DNA of 64,000 nucleotides, from assembly GCF_900109365.1 (NCBI RefSeq), contig NZ_FNZR01000007.1, positions 62,001-126,000 of the forward strand, in the 5' to 3' direction. This stretch comes from Parapedobacter koreensis (GTDB lineage Bacteria; Bacteroidota; Bacteroidia; Sphingobacteriales; Sphingobacteriaceae). The notes beneath the pieces are model-generated. The model worked only from the letters and a program-made list of their open reading frames with translations. It made no database searches and was not told the DNA's origin. Made by a program: the position numbers and the translations under genes. Shown here piece by piece: positions 45,982-55,234 of this stretch (within the stretch, counting starts at the first letter, position 1; each line of letters begins with the position of its first letter).

Positions 45982-46497
45982 TTAATCTTTGGGTATTTCG
46001 TTTTCGATTTTATTGATGATTTGTGCGACACGTGAAGTCACTTCCAGCTTCCTTGCCAAAGCCACATAGGCTTTCACCCGTTCAAAATCGTGCTTTCGGA
46101 GGTTGATATTGGCCAAGTTTACCAAAATGATAGCCTTGTCGTTTGGCCGCCGGAAAGGCAGCCGTGAGGCAATCTGGAAATGCCGTTCGGCAGCCTCATA
46201 GTCCTCGGCTTTCAAGGCAAGGTTGCCGCTCATAAATTCGTAGTAATTACGCCTTCCCTTACGGAGGTATTCAGGCTTTTTGATATCGGCGAGCAATCGC
46301 CTCGCCTTATCGTAATCTTGATTTTGAAACGCCTGGGTAGCGATAAATACCGTACCTTCCCGGTAATGGCTCCACGTCAGGTAACCCATCACCCCAGCAA
46401 TCATCACTGCAAGTTGAATGGCACGCATATACACTGCACCGACCAATAATAAAAATGCTATCACCAACACCGCGGCACGTGCCTTGGACGTCATCAT
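45982..46497 (-). CDS. Membrane-anchored TPR protein
   Basis: The 171-residue protein has two hydrophobic stretches at the N-terminus (about 7-42) followed by TPR-like helices (about 55-155: AFQNQDYDKARRLLADIKK, AEDYEAAERHFQIASRLP). The start overlaps the response-regulator stop by 4 bp (ATGA), so it is coupled to it. It may serve as an accessory of the sensor or as a scaffold in haem metabolism. Family not identified. Confidence 0.78.
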   Translation of the reverse strand: MMTSKARAAVLVIAFLLLVGAVYMRAIQLAVMIAGVMGYLTWSHYREGTVFIATQAFQNQDYDKARRLLADIKKPEYLRKGRRNYYEFMSGNLALKAEDYEAAERHFQIASRLPFRRPNDKAIILVNLANINLRKHDFERVKAYVALARKLEVTSRVAQIINKIENEIPKD

Positions 46498-47210
46498 GAG
46501 GCCTGCGGATTGTCGGTGAATTTATAGCCCACACCACGGATGGAGTGGAAATACATCGGATGTTTTTGGTCAGGCTCAAAATATTTCCGGAAGGTAAGAA
46601 TAAAGTTGTCGATGGTACGTGTAGATGGGTATACATCATAGTTCCATACCGTCTCCAATATCTGTTCGCGCGAGACAGCCTCATTGCGCCGTTCAATCAG
46701 TAGCTTGAGCAGCATCGTTTCCTTTTTCGTAAGCGACGTCACGGCACCGTCTGCATGGTGCAATTCAAATGAATTGAAGTAAATGGTTTTATCACCGATA
46801 GTATACGAATTGAGTTCTTTCAAGTCGTCGCCCTTCATTCCTCTTCGCACCAATATACCTACGCGCAGGATGAGTTCTTCCAGGTTGAAAGGTTTCACGA
46901 GGTAGTCGTCCGCGCCCTTACGAAGCCCGGTGATCCGATCTTCGCTGCTGTTCTTGGCCGTAAGGAACATGATAGGTACTTCTGTATTCTGCAACCGGAT
47001 AGTCTCGGCAACCTGAAACCCATCAATCTCAGGAATCATGACGTCTAGTATCACCAAGTTGAAGCGTTCTTCTTTGAATATTTTCAAGGCTTTTTTCCCG
47101 TCCGCTGCCGTCGAAACCCGGTACCCTTCCAGTTCCAGGTTAAGCTTGATGGCATCCAGCAGGTGCTCCTCGTCTTCCACCAATAAAATCCGATGCTTAG
47201 TTTGTTGCAT
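46494..47210 (-). CDS. OmpR-family response regulator (RprY-like)
   Basis: I use the ATG at 47210 (MQQTKHRILLVEDEE), which overlaps the kinase stop by 14 bp. The 238-residue protein has a receiver with phospho-acceptor D56 in LVILDVMIPEIDGF and the Lys in DYLVKPFNLEE, then an OmpR winged helix (about 130-235, REQILETVWNYD, STRTIDNFILTFRKYF, IRGVGYKF). Together with its kinase it resembles the RprX/RprY type of Bacteroidota. Confidence 0.92.
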   Translation of the reverse strand: MQQTKHRILLVEDEEHLLDAIKLNLELEGYRVSTAADGKKALKIFKEERFNLVILDVMIPEIDGFQVAETIRLQNTEVPIMFLTAKNSSEDRITGLRKGADDYLVKPFNLEELILRVGILVRRGMKGDDLKELNSYTIGDKTIYFNSFELHHADGAVTSLTKKETMLLKLLIERRNEAVSREQILETVWNYDVYPSTRTIDNFILTFRKYFEPDQKHPMYFHSIRGVGYKFTDNPQAS

Positions 47211-48078
47211 AATGGTTGCTAAATATAACTTCAAAAATACTTCCCGATGGGGTATTATCTTTCACTTTAATCTGCGCGCGGTGTCGCTCCAACACCGTCT
47301 TTACAATATATAATCCGAGTCCGGTGCCCTTAGTTTTTCGGGTATCTTCATTCCCTACGCGGTAGAACTTATTAAAGATAAGCCGCTTTTCATTGTCCGC
47401 TATTCCGATGCCATGATCAGCCACACTGAATATTACCTGATCATCGTCTTTGGCGAGTTTCACGAACACATGGGCGCACGGCGGGGAATATTTCACCGCG
47501 TTCTCAATAAGATTGGTCACCACATTGGTAATGGCAAACCGATCGCCTTCTATCCGGATATTCGATTGCAATTCCGTTTTAATGACCTGCGTTGTGCACG
47601 AATGGATTTGAAGTCTTCCGGCAACGCTTTTGACCAATTCCGTAAGGTCTATCTGTTCTTTGGGAAAATTATAACGCAAATCTTCCAACTTGGTTGCAAT
47701 CAACACATTGCCAACCAAATCATCAAGCCGTTCGATATCCTTCAAGGAGTTGGAAAGGAATTGATCCCGCTGTTCTTTACTGAGATCCCGTTTTACAATA
47801 GTCTGGATAGCCAACTTAATCGCTGCAAGCGGCGATTTGAGCTCATGGGTCACCGCCAGCAGAAAGTTCTGTTGTTGTTGCTGTATTTTGTGCTCACGGA
47901 CAAATGCCTTTTTCAGTTTGAGTGCCCCGACGACGAAGATCAACATAAAAAAAATCCCCTCGCCGATAATCATGATTTTCCGGCTGGGCTGGGCCTCAAT
48001 AAGCAATACTCCCCACCAAATCAGCTGTGCAGTAGCATAAAAAACAAGAAAATAAAACAATACTAAAGGTTTTCGCAT
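47197..48078 (-). CDS. Sensor histidine kinase (RprX-like), short sensor
   Basis: I start at 48078 (MRKPLVLFYFLVFYATAQLI). The 293-residue protein has two TM helices (about 5-25 and 34-55) with almost no periplasmic loop, so it may sense the membrane or a partner. The kinase core has H78 in LLAVTHELKSPLAAIK, NVVTNLIENAVKYSP, DHGIGIADNEKRLIFNKFY and GTGLGLYIVKTVL. First gene of the five-gene operon with the regulator, TPR, hemE and hemJ. Confidence 0.92.
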   Translation of the reverse strand: MRKPLVLFYFLVFYATAQLIWWGVLLIEAQPSRKIMIIGEGIFFMLIFVVGALKLKKAFVREHKIQQQQQNFLLAVTHELKSPLAAIKLAIQTIVKRDLSKEQRDQFLSNSLKDIERLDDLVGNVLIATKLEDLRYNFPKEQIDLTELVKSVAGRLQIHSCTTQVIKTELQSNIRIEGDRFAITNVVTNLIENAVKYSPPCAHVFVKLAKDDDQVIFSVADHGIGIADNEKRLIFNKFYRVGNEDTRKTKGTGLGLYIVKTVLERHRAQIKVKDNTPSGSIFEVIFSNHYATN

Positions 48079-48218
48079 AGCAAACTCCTGAAAAGCAAAC
48101 ACAAAAGTATTGATTTACATCCGTTAATCACAAACCAAGGGCAACATTATGACAATAATACGAAACTCCGGGGAACTCTGGCCTTCGGGTTCCCGGCTTC
48201 TGACTTAAACAAAATCCG

Positions 48219-48226
48219 TATCTTTG
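48219..48226 (+). promoter_or_regulatory. -7 box TATCTTTG of the HAD gene
   Basis: TATCTTTG ends 4 bp before an ATG at 48230 and 13 bp before the ATG at 48239. A transcript starting 4-7 bp after the box could not translate from 48230, which favours 48239. No TTG was found at 20 bp. Confidence 0.5.
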
Positions 48227-48238
48227 TCCATGCACAAT

Positions 48239-48931
48239 ATGAGCAAAAAGGATATCTTCTTTGATTTAGACCACACCATCTGGGATTTCGAAAAAAATGC
48301 CGAAGAGACCTTATTGGAATTATTTGACACCTATCGCTTCAATGCCTTCGGTTTTGGGGCGGCAGCCGTATTTATTGAAACCTATAACCGGAACAACCAT
48401 CGGCTCTGGGCGCTATACCACCATGGCAAAATCACCAAAGCAGAACTTCGTGAGGCACGTTTTGCCGATACATTTACGGAGTTAGGGGTAGACCCTACGC
48501 TATTTCCCAAGGCCTTTGAAATCGACTACCTGCGGCTTTGCCCGCAAAAGACCAACCTTTTTCCCCATGCGCATGAAACATTGGGTTATTTGCAGGAGAA
48601 ATACACATTACACCTAATTTCAAATGGTTTTGGCGATGCCGCAGAGACCAAAGTTACCAAGTGTGATCTAAAAAAATATTTTTCGACCATCGTGATTTCT
48701 GAAGCCGTGGGTGTCCATAAGCCCCATCCCAAAATTTTCCATCATGCCATTGCCAACGCCAGAACAGCTATTCCTCAAAGCGTAATGATTGGCGATAGTC
48801 TTGATGCTGACGTACGTGGTGCACAGAATGTCGGGATGGATGCAATATATTTTAATCCCAATAAAAGCGAAGTTCCTGAAGACGTTAAACAAAGTATTAC
48901 CGCACTGGATGAGCTAAAAACCCTTTTTTGA
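48239..48931 (+). CDS. YjjG-type HAD hydrolase (nucleotidase)
   Basis: The 230-residue protein has HAD motif I in DIFFDLDHTIWDF (D9, D11), motif II in LISNGFGDA, motif III Lys in VGVHKPHPKIF and motif IV GDSLDADVRGAQ. The FDLDHTxWDF form is typical of YjjG nucleotidases, which dephosphorylate noncanonical pyrimidine nucleotides. The start at 48239 is chosen from the promoter position; upstream ATG at 48230 adds three residues. Confidence 0.87.
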   Translation: MSKKDIFFDLDHTIWDFEKNAEETLLELFDTYRFNAFGFGAAAVFIETYNRNNHRLWALYHHGKITKAELREARFADTFTELGVDPTLFPKAFEIDYLRLCPQKTNLFPHAHETLGYLQEKYTLHLISNGFGDAAETKVTKCDLKKYFSTIVISEAVGVHKPHPKIFHHAIANARTAIPQSVMIGDSLDADVRGAQNVGMDAIYFNPNKSEVPEDVKQSITALDELKTLF

Positions 48932-48956
48932 GCAACATTAACTTACTTTTCCACTA

Positions 48957-51434
48957 TTAAAACTGCTCTCCGCCACCATTAAAATCATCCTCCATTCCAT
49001 TATTCCGGCGTTCTTCGCGTTCAAAATCCTGCCGTCCAAATCGATAGTTAAGTGTGACCATGAACATACGGCGCATGCCCCGATTTTCAAAATAACGGTA
49101 AAACTGTTGTGTTTGCGTGTATCCGCCCCATCGCCGTTGATTGAATAGGTCGCGTACGTTAAACAGGATACTCGCTTTCCTGTCCAGCACATCCCACCGG
49201 ACACCTGCATTTACGACAAACTGTTCGATGCCCTTCCCCTGTGCCATGACGCGGGGTGCTTGGTATTCTGCCCGTGCCTGGGCCGACAGGCTCGACATGA
49301 TCCGGTAGTTCGCGGTGACATTCGCGTTCCAGTTGAAGCCTTCCGTCGGGTCGATGTTGAACGCTTCGCTGCCGTGAAACCGGGTATGGAATAAATTAGC
49401 ATTGAACATTGCGTCTACTTTTTTACTGAAATCGACCTTCGAAATCAATTCCAGGCCGGCTGCTTCGTTGCGGCTGATATTCTGCCATTGCGAAAACGTT
49501 ACACCGTCCATTCCCTCCACGGTGGTAATGATGGGTTGTACCACATCATTCACCCTCCGATAATATGCCGATGTGGTAAGCATCACGGCATCCCAAAATT
49601 TAGCATAACTCAGTTCAAATGAATGAATATCTTCTGGCAACAGGTTGGGATTGCCCTGCTGGATATTCATCGGATCCGACACGTCGATAAAAGGGTTGAC
49701 TTGCCAGCCCCGGGGTCTGCTGACCCTCCGTGTGTAGCTCGCCTGCAGTTGGTTGCCTTCCCCAAACTCTTGCGTAAGGAAAATACTGGGATAAATCCGG
49801 AAATAATCCAACCGCCCGGTAGCGGAGCGATCGGTAGGCGCAATATCTGGATCAAACGATAGGTATTCCGTATTTAAGTAAGCCTGTTCCGCACGTAATC
49901 CTACCTGAATGCCGAACTGCTCTGTTAGCTTGCGTTGATAATTGGTATATAATGCATGCACGATGCTTTCCATATTGAAATCATTGCTAATCGCATAATC
50001 GGGAAGCATCTCCCCCGCTCCTGAGTCAAGATATTCAGAACGCTGGGTATCGTCAGAACGCCGGATAATCGATCGATAGCCTGCCTCTAATTTATTGTCT
50101 TCGCCAAAGGGGCGCACATAGTCCAATTGCAGGTTGAGGTTTCTACCATCTTCACTGGTATTATTCACTCGCAGATCTTGTACTGCTGAAGGATCTGTAA
50201 ACGTTTGATCAAATACATTCACGCCTTCTTCGCTGTCCCGCCCGAAGGCGACATTGGCCACGATTTCCTCACCTTCACGAACAAACTCGTGTTTTAAATC
50301 AAAATTGAGATCAAATCCGATATCGTCTTCGTCTTGCCTTGAAAACCGGCTGCTTGTACCGCTTAGCTCGGGGTGGCCAAAATAGGAATAAAACATATCG
50401 TCGTTGCGCGCATTACCCCTAAGGCTCAAATTACCGGAAAATCCGATTAATGTTTTATCGGTAACGTAGTAATCCGTGCCCAACCGGACACTATGGTTCA
50501 ATCCCAAGTGATTGCTTTCGCTCGAATTCTCCGTTAGGCTATTGTTCGAAAACTGCCGGGTACTGTTCAACCCATCACCCACATTATTACGGCGATTGAA
50601 ATTATAGTTGCCGAAATAATTGAATTTCTCATTCCGCAAATTCAGGTTGAACCCAGCATTGTAATTGTCATATGAGCCTGCAGAAGCGTTTACACCACCA
50701 TTGAATCCACCCCTCGCTTCTTTTTTCAACACAATATTAATAATACCCGATTGGCCTTCGGCATCGTAGCGCGATGAAGGATTGGTCACTACTTCAATAC
50801 GTTCTATAGAGTTGGCTGGCATAGCTTGCAAAAGCTGTGTGATATCACTCCCGGCCATGGCAGATTCCCGCCCGTCGATCAAGACACGCACACTGCTTGA
50901 ACCCCTCAGGCTTACACTACCATCCACATCTACCTGCAGGGATGGTACATTGGCCAACAGATCTGATGCTGTACCTCCTACACTGATGGTGCTTTGGGCG
51001 ACGTTGAATATTTTCCGATCGATGCCCAATTCCATCGCCGGGGGCGTACCTTGCACCACTACCTCTTCCAGCAATTCGCCGGAAGGCTTCAACGAAATAT
51101 TTCCCAAATTGATATCCCTACCCGCTTGGACGATAATACCCGATCGCAGGTAATCTTCATACCCGATATAAGTAATACGGACGGCATATGTACCCGGCGC
51201 TACATCAGTAAATTGGATTTTACCGTCATCAACCGTTTGCATCCCTTTAACATAGGACATTGATTCCTGTCTCAACAGCGCCGCACTGGCAAAGCCCACC
51301 GGTTCGTTGGACGAACTGTCAATCACGACAGCCGATATGGCAGCGTTTTTTACTTGAGCTATTATTTCCACAGGCGATGCAAAAACAGCCAATAAAAAAA
51401 TGTACGCGTTTTTTATGCGATATGCAAAATCCAT
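48957..51434 (-). CDS. Outer-membrane beta-barrel TonB-receptor-like protein
   Basis: The 825-residue protein has an N-terminal signal (about 1-27), a carboxypeptidase-regulatory-like domain (about 28-110, VVIDSSSNEPVGFASAALL) and a plug domain (about 115-235: LLANVPSLQVDVDGSVSLRG, IERIEVVTNPSSRYDAEGQ). A barrel to the end follows (FMVTLNYRFGRQDFE). This is the OMP_b-brl family, common in Bacteroidota. No SusD partner is adjacent, so it is not a standard glycan-uptake pair. It may import a peptide, metal or cofactor. The final 25 residues are Asn/Glu-rich. Confidence 0.88.
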   Translation of the reverse strand: MDFAYRIKNAYIFLLAVFASPVEIIAQVKNAAISAVVIDSSSNEPVGFASAALLRQESMSYVKGMQTVDDGKIQFTDVAPGTYAVRITYIGYEDYLRSGIIVQAGRDINLGNISLKPSGELLEEVVVQGTPPAMELGIDRKIFNVAQSTISVGGTASDLLANVPSLQVDVDGSVSLRGSSSVRVLIDGRESAMAGSDITQLLQAMPANSIERIEVVTNPSSRYDAEGQSGIINIVLKKEARGGFNGGVNASAGSYDNYNAGFNLNLRNEKFNYFGNYNFNRRNNVGDGLNSTRQFSNNSLTENSSESNHLGLNHSVRLGTDYYVTDKTLIGFSGNLSLRGNARNDDMFYSYFGHPELSGTSSRFSRQDEDDIGFDLNFDLKHEFVREGEEIVANVAFGRDSEEGVNVFDQTFTDPSAVQDLRVNNTSEDGRNLNLQLDYVRPFGEDNKLEAGYRSIIRRSDDTQRSEYLDSGAGEMLPDYAISNDFNMESIVHALYTNYQRKLTEQFGIQVGLRAEQAYLNTEYLSFDPDIAPTDRSATGRLDYFRIYPSIFLTQEFGEGNQLQASYTRRVSRPRGWQVNPFIDVSDPMNIQQGNPNLLPEDIHSFELSYAKFWDAVMLTTSAYYRRVNDVVQPIITTVEGMDGVTFSQWQNISRNEAAGLELISKVDFSKKVDAMFNANLFHTRFHGSEAFNIDPTEGFNWNANVTANYRIMSSLSAQARAEYQAPRVMAQGKGIEQFVVNAGVRWDVLDRKASILFNVRDLFNQRRWGGYTQTQQFYRYFENRGMRRMFMVTLNYRFGRQDFEREERRNNGMEDDFNGGGEQF

Positions 51435-51567
51435 ACGGTTTGAACATATTAGTATCTGAAGATTCTTGCCGCAAAGATTATGCTTTAATCGCTGTCATCT
51501 GCGCACAGTAACCGTATTATTACAGCGTGGGAACTGCTTCGGCTACATTGTTACTTATATTAGGGAG

Positions 51568-51849
51568 TCACTCGATACTTACCGTAAGCCCTTCCGATTT
51601 AAGAATTTTCCGATATACATCTACTTCCGTGTACGTGCCTTCCAACACGGCACATTTCCCCTCGCTATGCACCTTCCACGCAATTTTCTCGGCTTCAGTT
51701 TCTGTATATTGCAAGTGTTTCATCAAACAATTGATCACATGTTCGAAGGTATTGGTATCGTCATTCCAAAGGATGAGCCGATGGGCTGGCGTGACAGCGG
51801 CCAACACCTCGTCAAGCGTATAGGTTTCTTCTTGCGTTTCAACCGTCAT
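51568..51849 (-). CDS. clpS: ClpS adaptor
   Basis: The 93-residue protein has the ClpS core: LILWNDDTNTFEHVINCLMKH with the N-degron pocket residues (NDD, then His-Val), the ETEAEKIAWKVHSEGKCAV segment, and VYRKILKSEGLTVSIE at the end. ClpS hands N-end-rule substrates to a ClpA-like unfoldase; no clpA is in the window. Divergent from the KAS III gene with 71 bp between starts. Confidence 0.93.
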   Translation of the reverse strand: MTVETQEETYTLDEVLAAVTPAHRLILWNDDTNTFEHVINCLMKHLQYTETEAEKIAWKVHSEGKCAVLEGTYTEVDVYRKILKSEGLTVSIE

Positions 51850-51920
51850 AATGCAAATCTACGGCTTTTTATAAAAATTTCCGTACAATTGCATGAGGTA
51901 AGTTAAAAAGCGAAGACGGG

Positions 51921-52973
51921 ATGCACATGTACCAATCAAGAATAGCCGGAGTAGGATATTATGTTCCTAAACATAGATACACCAATCATGATCTGACTCG
52001 TTTCATGGACACAAGTGATGAATGGATACAGGAGCGAACGGGCATAAAGGAACGCCGTTTTGCCGATCGATTTGGGGAAACGACCACAACCATGGCTATT
52101 GAGGCCGCTAAAATTGCTATCGAACGGGCAGGCACAACGGCGCAAGACATCGATTTCATTGTGTTTGCCACACTGAGTCCCGATTATTACTTCCCCGGTT
52201 GCGGTGTACTGTTGCAACGCGAAATGAACATGCGTGAAATCGGTGCATTGGATGTACGAAATCAATGTTCTGGATTTATATACGCGCTGTCCGTGGCCGA
52301 CCAATTTGTCAAGACCGGTATGTATAAAAATGTGTTGGTTGTGGGAAGTGAGAAGCATTCGTTTGCTATGGATTTCCAAACCCGTAGCCGCAACATATCG
52401 GTTATTTTTGGGGATGGTGCCGGCGCGGTGGTGCTCCAGCCCACAAGCGAGTCTAATAAAGGAATCTTAAGCACGCATCTACATAGCGACGGAGCCGAAG
52501 CCGAACAATTGGCTATGTTCTATCCCGGCGCACACGCCAACAAGTGGGTGAAAGATAAACCGCCATTCCCAGAGCAGGAGCTCGGTGGACTTTTCCTTAC
52601 CACGGAGCAATTGGAAAGTGGCGCGGCCTTGCCTTATATGGATGGCCAGGCCGTATTCAAAAAAGCGGTGGTTAAATTTCCGGAAGTGATAAAGGAAGCT
52701 TTAGCCGCCAACAACCTTTCGGAAAGAGACATCGATTTGCTCATACCCCACCAAGCAAATCTTCGCATCAGTCAATACGTGCAGAAACTCCTTGGATTAG
52801 ACGATAGCCAAGTGTTCAATAACATTCAGAAATATGGCAATACAACAGCAGCTTCGGTACCTATCGCCTTATGCGAAGCTTGGGAAGCTGGGAAAATTAA
52901 GGACGGGAATTTAGTATGCCTTGCTGCTTTCGGATCGGGGTTTACGTGGGCAAGTTCATTAATTAAGTGGTGA
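51921..52973 (+). CDS. fabH: 3-oxoacyl-ACP synthase III (KAS III) family
   Basis: The 350-residue thiolase-fold enzyme has C116 in DVRNQCSGFIYAL, a His in LLIPHQANLRISQ and an Asn in QKYGNTTAASVPIAL, the KAS III triad. The N-terminus ends with SDEWIQERTGIKERRFAD. KAS III condenses acetyl-CoA or a branched acyl-CoA with malonyl-ACP. It lies apart from other fab genes, so a branch making unusual or secondary lipids is possible. An ATG two codons in is an alternative start. Confidence 0.9.
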   Translation: MHMYQSRIAGVGYYVPKHRYTNHDLTRFMDTSDEWIQERTGIKERRFADRFGETTTTMAIEAAKIAIERAGTTAQDIDFIVFATLSPDYYFPGCGVLLQREMNMREIGALDVRNQCSGFIYALSVADQFVKTGMYKNVLVVGSEKHSFAMDFQTRSRNISVIFGDGAGAVVLQPTSESNKGILSTHLHSDGAEAEQLAMFYPGAHANKWVKDKPPFPEQELGGLFLTTEQLESGAALPYMDGQAVFKKAVVKFPEVIKEALAANNLSERDIDLLIPHQANLRISQYVQKLLGLDDSQVFNNIQKYGNTTAASVPIALCEAWEAGKIKDGNLVCLAAFGSGFTWASSLIKW

Positions 52974-52980
52974 TATTGAA

Positions 52981-54921
52981 TCATCCCACTGAATCCAATG
53001 CTTCAAATGGTGAATTTTTGCTAACAAATTCGGGAACAATCTCTTTCATTTTGCGAACCACACCACTGCTGTTTTTACGTTCATTAATCGCGATTAGCTC
53101 ATAGATGACACGTTTAGCTTGTTCAAAATCCATAGAATTTACGCGAGCGATATGGATCTTATCGTGATGCGTAGGCAAAACCTTCTCTCCGTCGTTTAAC
53201 AATTCTTCGTACAACTTTTCGCCACTGCGCAATCCTGTATAAACAATTTCGACATCTTTATCGGGCTTCAGGCCGGCAAGTTGAACCATTTTACGAGCCA
53301 AATCGACGATTTTTACAGGCTTACCCATATCAAACACATAAATTTCCCCACCATTCCCCATCGTGCCTGCTTCCAATACCAATTGCACCGCTTCGGGTAT
53401 CGTCATGAAATACCGGGTAATTTCAGGATGTGTCACTGTAATTGGCCCCCCTTTTTCGATCTGTGCGCGAAAACGTGGAATAACCGAGCCGTTTGAGCCT
53501 AAGACATTTCCAAAGCGCGTAGTGATAAAACGTGTTCCCTTTACCGTCTGGGTGATTCCGGTAGCGGTATCTACCAATTGCAACGATTGTTGCCCATCCA
53601 GGCTTTGTGTGTAAATTTCTGCAATACGTTTGGATGCCCCCATCACATTCGTTGGGTTGACTGCCTTATCCGTAGAAATCATTACAAATTTCTTCACACC
53701 GAAAAGCACGGCCAAATCAGCGACATTCTTCGTTCCGCCTACGTTGGTGCTTACCGCCTCTCCGGGGTTTCGCTCCATCATGGGTACATGCTTATATGCT
53801 GCAGCATGATACACCAATTCAGGCCGGTAATCATTGAAGATTTGGTGCATGCGTTCCAAATTGCGGATATCTGCTATGGCCACAACTACATTACTCGAAG
53901 GGAATTTTTCCTCAATCTCCAATTGTATCTCATGCATAGGAGATTCCGCTTGATCACATAGGATAAGCATCTGGGGTTCATAACGCAATACCTGACGGAC
54001 TATTTCAGAGCCAATTGAACCAGCCGCGCCGGTGATCAAGATACGTTTACCGCATAGGTCGTCACAGACCCTGTCGTTGTTGATCTTGATGGGGGCGCGC
54101 TGTAATAGATCCTCTATCCGCAGGTTCTTTATTTGCTGCAACCGCAACCTGCCAGATATCCACTCCGATGCAGGTGGGATAGTGAGCACTTTGATGCCCA
54201 GTCGCAAACAACGCTCTACAATCACCTTTTTATCCCTGGTTCCTAAGTGATCTTTTACGAAAATCATTTGGTCGATAGCGTAGCGGTCTTTCAATGCCGC
54301 AAGGTCTTTTACATGGTAGACACGTTTCCGTTCAATATAGCTATTAAGCTTACCCCTATTCGTATCGATAAAACCGATGATCACAAATTTAGATTCTGTA
54401 CTGTTCTCAAGCGCCTGTTTAGCCATAATCGCGTTCTGATCAGCACCATATATTAATACCCTCACGGTGTCCACATCGCGCACTTTTCGCATGAGCATGA
54501 AATAAATGCTCTTTACAGTGATGCGCAACATGATAAGAAAAGAAGTAGCGATGAAAAAGTTAATTAGCATGACTAACCCCAATTCGCTATCCTTTATGTT
54601 CCATAATGTAGCAAGGATCAAATAGGCAACGACTACATAGGTTACGGACGTGATGAGCATGGCGGAAAAGATCTTAAGCATATCCCGCGTATCCGAATAC
54701 CGGATCAACCCGGTATGTATCCGCATTAAGAAAAATACCGGCAATGCGATACCGCTGTAAATCGTCGTATACACGAAAAAATGACCCCGGATAATATCAT
54801 GGAAATTAAACTGCTTGGCAATAAAATAAGAAAGCATGAATGACCACGTCAGCACCAGAAGATCCAACAACAATATTGCCCAACGTGGTACGGTTTTGAA
54901 GCGAAGTATAAGTTCTTTCAT
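52981..54921 (-). CDS. Membrane-bound NDP-sugar 4,6-dehydratase/epimerase (CapD/WbpM/FlaA1 type)
   Basis: The 646-residue protein has four N-terminal TM helices (about 13-34, 45-65, 80-105, 113-135) and a CoA-binding-like region (about 145-260). A short-chain-dehydrogenase domain (about 290-590) has the NAD loop ITGAAGSIGSEIVRQ and MMERNPGEAVSTNVGGTKN. The reactive segment MISTDKAVNPTNVMGASKR has Met at the usual Tyr position, characteristic of this family. It makes UDP-4-keto-6-deoxy sugars for surface polymers, so it may supply the locus at 28.6-42.8 kb although it lies 10 kb away. Confidence 0.92.
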   Translation of the reverse strand: MKELILRFKTVPRWAILLLDLLVLTWSFMLSYFIAKQFNFHDIIRGHFFVYTTIYSGIALPVFFLMRIHTGLIRYSDTRDMLKIFSAMLITSVTYVVVAYLILATLWNIKDSELGLVMLINFFIATSFLIMLRITVKSIYFMLMRKVRDVDTVRVLIYGADQNAIMAKQALENSTESKFVIIGFIDTNRGKLNSYIERKRVYHVKDLAALKDRYAIDQMIFVKDHLGTRDKKVIVERCLRLGIKVLTIPPASEWISGRLRLQQIKNLRIEDLLQRAPIKINNDRVCDDLCGKRILITGAAGSIGSEIVRQVLRYEPQMLILCDQAESPMHEIQLEIEEKFPSSNVVVAIADIRNLERMHQIFNDYRPELVYHAAAYKHVPMMERNPGEAVSTNVGGTKNVADLAVLFGVKKFVMISTDKAVNPTNVMGASKRIAEIYTQSLDGQQSLQLVDTATGITQTVKGTRFITTRFGNVLGSNGSVIPRFRAQIEKGGPITVTHPEITRYFMTIPEAVQLVLEAGTMGNGGEIYVFDMGKPVKIVDLARKMVQLAGLKPDKDVEIVYTGLRSGEKLYEELLNDGEKVLPTHHDKIHIARVNSMDFEQAKRVIYELIAINERKNSSGVVRKMKEIVPEFVSKNSPFEALDSVG

Positions 54922-55189
54922 ATAAGATTGATAATTGTAGCCGTTCCTAACCCCTACTCTTCACTTGCTTAACGAACGATCGCAATCCACTTTTTGCTAC
55001 AACATGTGTACAATAATAATAAAAAGCTGACTAAAAACATCTCCCAGCACGTAGTTTCCATTTGCTCAATAACCCTGCCAAAGGGCATATCAGCCTCTTT
55101 TAAAATTAATAACGCAAAAGTATACGAATTGTTTATCAAAACATATACCTAATAATAGGTATTCTTTCTTTGTATTATCCAGTAAAAAC
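54922..55189. other. Intergenic region upstream of the CapD-type gene
   Basis: A reverse-strand TACTTTTG (55115-55122) fits a -7 box but has no TTG at 20 bp, and it would leave a long untranslated leader of about 190 nt. I see no ORF, repeat or RNA structure that stands out. Confidence 0.4.
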
Positions 55190-55218
55190 AAAAAAGGGCA
55201 ACAAGTGCCCTTTTACAA
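55190..55218 (-). terminator. Terminator of the ATP synthase operon
   Basis: AAAAGGGCA (55192-55200) pairs with TGCCCTTTT (55206-55214), loop of 5 nt. On the reverse strand T-rich sequence follows. Located 21 bp after the atpG stop. Confidence 0.8.
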
Positions 55219-55234
55219 AATATGATAATGACGG

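Noticed and set aside
48957-51434. SusC of a glycan-uptake locus
   Set aside because: No SusD gene or glycoside hydrolase is adjacent, and the barrel type fits the OMP_b-brl receptor family instead.
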